DNA from: Rhizobiaceae bacterium
GTDB taxonomy: Bacteria; Pseudomonadota; Alphaproteobacteria; Rhizobiales; Rhizobiaceae
Assembly: GCA_016763155.1 (NCBI GenBank)
Contig: JAESUH010000011.1
Location: 1 to 64,000, forward strand
Reading direction: 5' to 3'
Length of the DNA stretch: 64,000 bases
Shown: in pieces, positions 58,402 to 64,000 of the stretch
Position numbering within the stretch: position 1 is the stretch's first letter
Layout: every line of letters begins with the position of its first letter
Program-made: the position numbers and the translations under genes
Notes under the pieces: model-generated
Database searches by the model: none
Seen by the model: the letters and a program-made list of their open reading frames with translations, nothing else
Told to the model about the DNA's origin: nothing

Positions 58402-59691
58402 ATGATAAACTGTTTGCTGGATTGCCCCTCGACTGTTAACTCTGTTTTGAAATCACGCAAGGCTCCCACATTGAAATTTAACCTTTTCCCTAACCTATCG
58501 TCCGACAGGTTGCGAAGTCCGGTTTTTTTGCTGATGACAATGGCTGCCATCATGCAAATATCCTTTGCTGCGTGGACAATTCTTACCAACAATTTCGCCG
58601 TGGAAGAGCTGGGTTTTACGGGCCGTGAAATCGGCATTCAACAAAGCATCCGGGAAATTCCAGGCTTCCTTTCCTTTGCCGCCGTATTTTTTCTGGTTTT
58701 GATGCGTGAGCAGGTTCTGGCATTTGTCTCGCTGCTGGTGTTGGGTGCAGGCGCTGCAATAACTGGCTTTTTCCCTTCCTATTACGGGTTCTTGCTCACT
58801 ACTTTCATATCCTCCATGGGATTTCATTATTTTGAAACCATGAACCAGTCCCTTGCGTTGCAATGGTTGCCCAAGAAAACTGCGCCCGCCACCATGGGTA
58901 AAATTTTGGCGGTAGGCTCCTTTGCCCAATTGATCACCTTTGCCTTTGTGTTTGCTATGTGGAAACTGGTTGATATCGGCTACACCAGTATATTCTTGAT
59001 CACGGGTGGCGCTACCATGCTTGGCGTGGTGTGGATGTACTTCCATTTCCCCATGTTTCGAGAGGGAGTTGCCCAGCGAAAAACTCTGGTAGTGCGAAAA
59101 CGATACTGGCTCTACTACGCCCTCACCTTCATGGGCGGTGCCAGACGCCAGATATTCATGGTTTTCGCAGCCTTCATGATGGTGGAGCGGTTTGGGTTTC
59201 AGGTGCATGAGATCGCCGTTCTGTTTTTCATAAACAGCGCCCTCAACATGTATTTTGCCCCAAAAATCGGCAAATGGATTATGCGCTATGGCGAACGGCG
59301 AACCCTGACGGTCGAATATATCGGATTGGTGCTGATATTCACCGCCTATGCCTTCGTACCCAATGTCTGGTTTGCGATAGCGCTATACATCATCGATCAT
59401 GCATTCTTTGCCATGGCGATCGCTATGAAGACCTATTTTCAAAAAATCGCAGACCCAGCCGACATCGCCCCAACCGCTGGCGTCGCTTTTACAATCAATC
59501 ATATTGCAGCCGTCTTTATTCCGGTTATATTCGGACTGATTTGGTTGTGGAGCCCGGCTGCTGTATTTCTTGCAGGGGCAGCCATGGCCGCAATTTCAAT
59601 TGGGCTGGCGCAAATGGTTCCATTCACTCCTGAGGATGGAATAGAGTTTCGTTGGCTAGAAACCGCTGGAAGTCGTGGAAATACTAAATGA
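58402..59691 (+). CDS. MFS transporter
   Basis: About 12 TM segments; NNFAVEELGFTGREIGIQQSIREIPGFLSF; GGARRQIFMVFAAFMMVERFGF. Confidence 0.8.
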   Translation: MINCLLDCPSTVNSVLKSRKAPTLKFNLFPNLSSDRLRSPVFLLMTMAAIMQISFAAWTILTNNFAVEELGFTGREIGIQQSIREIPGFLSFAAVFFLVLMREQVLAFVSLLVLGAGAAITGFFPSYYGFLLTTFISSMGFHYFETMNQSLALQWLPKKTAPATMGKILAVGSFAQLITFAFVFAMWKLVDIGYTSIFLITGGATMLGVVWMYFHFPMFREGVAQRKTLVVRKRYWLYYALTFMGGARRQIFMVFAAFMMVERFGFQVHEIAVLFFINSALNMYFAPKIGKWIMRYGERRTLTVEYIGLVLIFTAYAFVPNVWFAIALYIIDHAFFAMAIAMKTYFQKIADPADIAPTAGVAFTINHIAAVFIPVIFGLIWLWSPAAVFLAGAAMAAISIGLAQMVPFTPEDGIEFRWLETAGSRGNTK

Positions 59692-60287
59692 GAGCGTTAA
59701 AAATATCTGGGAATTTACTGTTACTTTCGCTACTCACAGCATGCACATCTGTTGGTGAACGAACTCAGATAAGCGTCGGATATTACGACATAAAAGGCAC
59801 TACATTCAGCGAATTAGACCAACAAATACTGCTGCATGGCCCCACTGTTAAAGGCGTTGGAAAAGCACTTGCTGCAACCAACATCAAAATGGAGCCAAAT
59901 ATCCGCTTCAGCAGGTTAAACGGCAAGTGCCGCCTTACTAAAATCAGGGTAAAAGTGAAGGCTCGCGTAACACTACCGCGCCTGACAAACCGGAAAAACC
60001 TTACAAAAAAGTTGCGTAACGCCTGGAACAATCTGGAAGAATACGCCCGGCTGCACGAAGCCGTTCATGTGGCGATTGCAGACCATCACGCCCTGGAAAT
60101 CGAAAAAGCACTCGCAGCATTACCACCGGCCGAAGATTGCGAAAAACTGAGAACCAACGCACAAGATCTTGCAGCAACCCTGTTGGAAAAACACCAACAG
60201 GAACAATTGAGATTTGACGCATCTGAAAAACAGCGGATTGAGAAACTAACAGGCCAAAAAAGCAGATCTGCTGGCCTGAAATCCTAA
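59688..60287 (+). CDS. DUF922-like lipoprotein, putative Zn-dependent protease
   Basis: Lipobox LLTAC; HExxH in RLHEAVHVAIADHHALEIEKAL; ATGA overlap with the MFS gene. Confidence 0.8.
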   Translation: MRALKISGNLLLLSLLTACTSVGERTQISVGYYDIKGTTFSELDQQILLHGPTVKGVGKALAATNIKMEPNIRFSRLNGKCRLTKIRVKVKARVTLPRLTNRKNLTKKLRNAWNNLEEYARLHEAVHVAIADHHALEIEKALAALPPAEDCEKLRTNAQDLAATLLEKHQQEQLRFDASEKQRIEKLTGQKSRSAGLKS

Positions 60288-60289
60288 GG

Positions 60290-60610
60290 TCAGGCCTGTC
60301 GCTTGGGCACGCGGATGATCAAGCCATCCAAATCGTCGGTCAGCTTGATTTGACAGCTCAAACGTGAATTTGGCTGAACTTCCCAAGCAAAATCCAGCAT
60401 GTCCTCTTCCATCACTTGTGGTTCGCCGGTTTTTTCCTTCCAGGCATCATCCACATAGACATGGCAAGTCGCGCAAGCGCACGCTCCACCACACTCTGCT
60501 TCAATTCCAGAGATGGAGTTTTTAACCGCTATTTCCATAACCGTGCTGCCGGATGGCGCCTCCACTTCGCTCGAAGTGCCATCATGGCTGATAAAGGTAA
60601 TTTTTGGCAT
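60290..60610 (-). CDS. Adrenodoxin-type [2Fe-2S] ferredoxin
   Basis: [68 protein letters not shown]. Confidence 0.96.
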   Translation of the reverse strand: MPKITFISHDGTSSEVEAPSGSTVMEIAVKNSISGIEAECGGACACATCHVYVDDAWKEKTGEPQVMEEDMLDFAWEVQPNSRLSCQIKLTDDLDGLIIRVPKRQA

Positions 60611-60794
60611 GCCGGTTCAAATCCTGAAGCTTATTTAAAACAAGGATGTCTTGGCACACCAAAGCAACATTTGTAAACGCACAAATCACAGGACATGGCC
60701 GCTATCGCCCCAAATCAAGAATTAAGGGCGACGATGACACACCATTGGCGTTAAAAAACATCACATCAAATCGGCATTAGAAATTTTGGCAGAC

Positions 60795-61154
60795 TTAGTT
60801 AGTCAGAACACGAATATATTCTGATACCCTGAAAGTCGCTGATTCAAGTGCTTGAAAATCATGGAAATCCGGAGCTTCAGCCCGTTCAGCCTGTGCAGCT
60901 AAATCCCAGGCACCCAAGCCTTGTGCAGATCCCTTAATACGGTGAGCTGCATGCTTGCGACAATTTTGGTTTGCCGCATTTTTATAATCGTCCAGATAAT
61001 TATCACAATTGGACAGGAAAATGCTCAATACCTCAATTTCCAATTCCCGGTCACCCATGGTTTGCCGAGCCAAATGTACTAAATCTACTGGTTTATCCAT
61101 ACCTGCAACTTTGCAAGCCATGGCAACATCTTGTTTCAGGGCCATACCCATCAT
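60795..61154 (-). CDS. Hpt (histidine phosphotransfer) domain protein
   Basis: ANQNCRKHAAHRIKGSAQGLGAWDLAAQAERAE: Hpt HRxKGSA motif. Confidence 0.85.
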   Translation of the reverse strand: MMGMALKQDVAMACKVAGMDKPVDLVHLARQTMGDRELEIEVLSIFLSNCDNYLDDYKNAANQNCRKHAAHRIKGSAQGLGAWDLAAQAERAEAPDFHDFQALESATFRVSEYIRVLTN

Positions 61155-61693
61155 CGCGCTCCTTAAGCTTTTAAAAATATCCTCACAACGATGCCATTAA
61201 ACCACAAACATCCGGTTAAACTGCGGCATTTAATTCAAGATTGATCGATATTTCATAACAATAGGGTTACCCAATCACTAAAATTATCCCGGTTCAAAAT
61301 CCGAAAAACCACCCCATCTTTTCATGCTGTATGCGTTAAATATCAATCCCATCACACATAAAATTTTGCTGCAACCCTATAGTTAAAGCCATGTTTGGCC
61401 CAAATTTTGCCACGTTAACCTTGTCTTTACTTTTTCGTGCAGAGCGGGATCAAAATCTTGTTCCAATACTGGATTCGTGCCATGACTTAGGGGATGCGGC
61501 AAATACCAAAAACAATCCCAATTAAGTTTGGATTGTTTGATGTGCAATTTTTGAGGACAATAACCAGCCTCTCCCTAGTTTCTATAGGCGAGAGTATACG
61601 GGCGTTGTGTTCAATATTCGGATATTTTTCCCGAGTTGCCTGTGTTTGTTGCTCTCATGGGTGTTTTGCTCAGATTAACACAAGGTAGTAAGA

Positions 61694-64000
61694 ATGGCGT
61701 CCAAACCAAAAGTCGATGAAACCAACGAAGCAGCTCTTCTGGCGGTTGAAGAAGCGCTAGCGCTTGAAATCGAAGATATCGACCTTGATGATTTGGAGGC
61801 CGAAGTTGAACTTGATATTGACGGCATGGATTTGGAAGATTCCATTGCCAGCGCCCTTCGCGACGAGAGTTTTTCATCCGATACCGCTGATAGTTTCAGC
61901 GAATTGGAAAAAAAGCTGGCAGAAGCTGCCAATGATTTGCGCGAAGACGACGCTCTTTATGACGATTATGAAGATACCCCGGCTTCATCATTCGACGACA
62001 TAAAATCTGCAACTGCTAGTTCCATCATACCAAAGAGCACAGATAGCTCTGATCCGTCCGGTTTGGATAAATATAAAAGAGACGCTGATACAACAGGGTC
62101 TTCTTCTGAAGCATCACCGCGCCTTTCAAATGATTTGAGTATGGAAGCACCTGCCCCGGCAAATGATGACCGCCAGGACTCTATTGCCGATCTGGTATTT
62201 GCCCTACAGCGCAAACCTTCCTCGCGGATATTGTGGTTTACGGCTCTCCTTTCCTTCACCTGGCTCGGCATTTGTGGCTATTACGCCTATGCAAATTATG
62301 GCCCAATCATTACCAAAGTCAGATCTGTTCAAGATGCGTTGAACATACCGAACATATTCTTGCTGGTTGGAATTGCCATTATTCCGATCCTGTTGCTCTG
62401 GTCCTTCGCGATTATGGTTCGCCGTGCTCAGGAAATGCGCTTCGCCGCAGATTCAATGACGGAAGCCGCAATCCGCCTACTTCAGCCTGAACACGTAGCT
62501 CAGGAATCCATCACGACTGTCGGAAAAGCAATTCGTCGCGAAGTCGCAGCCATCGGAACAGGCATTGAACGTGCCCTTGCGCGTGCTGGCGAGCTTGAAG
62601 TTCTGGTACAAAACGAAGTGGTCAATCTTGAGAGATCCTACGGGGATTCTGAAATTAGATTACGCGGCCTGATTCAGGAAATGAGCGATGAGCGTGAGGC
62701 CATTATTGGCCATGCGGATCGCCTTAAAGATTCAATTGGCGACAGTCACAGTTCTTTTGCAAAAGAACTGGAAAATGCGTCAATCCGCATTGAAGAAACC
62801 GTAACCACCGCCACCGAGCGGTTGAATACAAGTCTGGAAGCACGCAGGAAATCTGTCAGCGCCAGCCTTTCCGTTGCGGGAGAAAGCCTTGTATCTCTCC
62901 TCTCCAGCTCAGGTGAAGAACTGAAACTGCGCCTTGAAACTGGCAAGCAGGATTTTGAAAAAACGCTGACTACCCAAACCAGTGCTTTGACCAAACAAAT
63001 CAATATGTCCGGCAATGCATTTGCAAAACTGCTAGATACCCGCACGGCAAGCATCAAGTCTCAGGGTTCTGAAATCACAGCCCAGTTGAACGAGGCTATG
63101 ATAAAACGTGCAAACGAGTTCCAGTCAAAGATTACCACTGCCGGCTCTGCCCTGCAAAAATCTCTGGATGATCGCCTTACCAGCATCGAGACAAGCCTGA
63201 CGGATCGAGGTACAAAACTCGTAACCGATCTTTCTTTGCGTACTGAGCGGCTGGACAAGGTTCTAACCGTGAGAACGGAAAAAATTGGCGAGACCATTGG
63301 CGAGCGCCTATCCGGGTTTGGCAAAACTCTAACCACCCAGGTCGACGAAACTGTCGGCAAACTGGCAGAACGCGCCAATACGCTGGAAACAAACGCTGGC
63401 AAAATTAACAAGCAGCTTGCCGCCCGTATGGAATCAATGGAAAAAAACCTTGCTGGCCATTCAAGCAAGCTGGACAAGACCCTACACACAACACAATCGG
63501 CAATCAGCAATGCGTTGGATACAAACATCCGAAGCATGGCAGAAAAAGCCATCAAAATTTCCACCGACCTCACCCAGCAGAATCAAATATTTTCTGCCAG
63601 CATCGATCAGCAATCTGATGCATTGAGCAAAACATTCGGCGTGAAATCCGAGATCATTCTCAAAGGTCTGGATGAGGGCAAAACAGCGCTCGCTGCAACT
63701 TTGACCAAAGGTGCCGAAGCAATCAGTGGCAACCTTAAATCAACCAATCAAATTTTGGGCGATACTTTGAACCAGGGTGCAGAAGCAATCAGTAGCAACC
63801 TTGAATCAAAACAAGAGAAATTGGCTGAAACTTTGAGCCATGGTGCTGAAGCGATTAGCAGCAATCTGCAATCAAGCAACGAAACCATGACCAAAACTCT
63901 AGGTCACGTTGCCCAAGCAATTAGCAGCAATTTGCAATCAAGCAATGAGACAATGGCCAAAACTTTGAGCCACAGTGTCGAAGCGATCAGCAGTAAACTG
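61694..64000 (+). CDS. GPR (growth pole ring)-like large membrane/coiled-coil protein, truncated at right edge
   Basis: Acidic N-terminus; two TM segments (SRILWFTALLSFTWLGICGYYAYANYG, NIFLLVGIAIIPILLLWSFAIMV) then MVRRAQEMRFAADSMTEAAIRLLQPE and a long apolipoprotein-like helical repeat region. Confidence 0.7.
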   Translation, partial: MASKPKVDETNEAALLAVEEALALEIEDIDLDDLEAEVELDIDGMDLEDSIASALRDESFSSDTADSFSELEKKLAEAANDLREDDALYDDYEDTPASSFDDIKSATASSIIPKSTDSSDPSGLDKYKRDADTTGSSSEASPRLSNDLSMEAPAPANDDRQDSIADLVFALQRKPSSRILWFTALLSFTWLGICGYYAYANYGPIITKVRSVQDALNIPNIFLLVGIAIIPILLLWSFAIMVRRAQEMRFAADSMTEAAIRLLQPEHVAQESITTVGKAIRREVAAIGTGIERALARAGELEVLVQNEVVNLERSYGDSEIRLRGLIQEMSDEREAIIGHADRLKDSIGDSHSSFAKELENASIRIEETVTTATERLNTSLEARRKSVSASLSVAGESLVSLLSSSGEELKLRLETGKQDFEKTLTTQTSALTKQINMSGNAFAKLLDTRTASIKSQGSEITAQLNEAMIKRANEFQSKITTAGSALQKSLDDRLTSIETSLTDRGTKLVTDLSLRTERLDKVLTVRTEKIGETIGERLSGFGKTLTTQVDETVGKLAERANTLETNAGKINKQLAARMESMEKNLAGHSSKLDKTLHTTQSAISNALDTNIRSMAEKAIKISTDLTQQNQIFSASIDQQSDALSKTFGVKSEIILKGLDEGKTALAATLTKGAEAISGNLKSTNQILGDTLNQGAEAISSNLESKQEKLAETLSHGAEAISSNLQSSNETMTKTLGHVAQAISSNLQSSNETMAKTLSHSVEAISSKL
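63710..64000 (+). repeat. 66-bp (22-aa) tandem repeat within the GPR-like CDS
   Basis: GAEAISGNLKSTNQILGDTLNQ / GAEAISSNLESKQEKLAETLSH / GAEAISSNLQSSNETMTKTLGH / VAQAISSNLQSSNETMAKTLSH / SVEAISSKL... Confidence 0.92.

Noticed and set aside
58495-59208. 237-aa minus-strand ORF antisense to MFS transporter
   Set aside because: His/Gly/Lys-rich shadow of hydrophobic codons in a clear MFS gene.
63061-63573. 170-aa minus-strand ORF antisense to the GPR-like gene
   Set aside because: Shadow ORF in a repetitive coiled-coil coding region.

Overview
The window looks like a chromosomal, mostly housekeeping segment of a moderately low-GC alphaproteobacterium, probably Rhizobiales/Hyphomicrobiales. This is inferred from gene content and order (rne with an interrupted S1 domain; DUF1476/purC-purS-purQ-purL-bolA-grx4; dgt-argS-SPOR-nagZ-scpA-scpB; tRNA-Leu/tig; a GPR-like polar protein). 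I see about 50 supportable CDSs, one tRNA, several terminators and two palindromic intergenic repeats. I found no CRISPR array, prophage, transposase or biosynthetic cluster. Points most worth a second look: (1) scpA is interrupted by an in-frame UAG while both flanks stay in the same frame; (2) a compact coxDE/XdhC/MoeA-MobA-like molybdenum-hydroxylase maturation operon with no structural enzyme genes in the window; (3) two unannotated microproteins (45 aa with its own terminator; 41 aa Trp-rich between bolA and grx4); (4) an rne leader hairpin that buries the Shine-Dalgarno and an in-frame hexanucleotide repeat in rne; (5) a lipoprotein with a PPPDE/DeSI-like NCNHF motif; (6) a GPR-like protein with 22-aa repeats running off the window; (7) a nested palindromic repeat element. 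All assignments come from reading the sequence and family knowledge; no searches were run.
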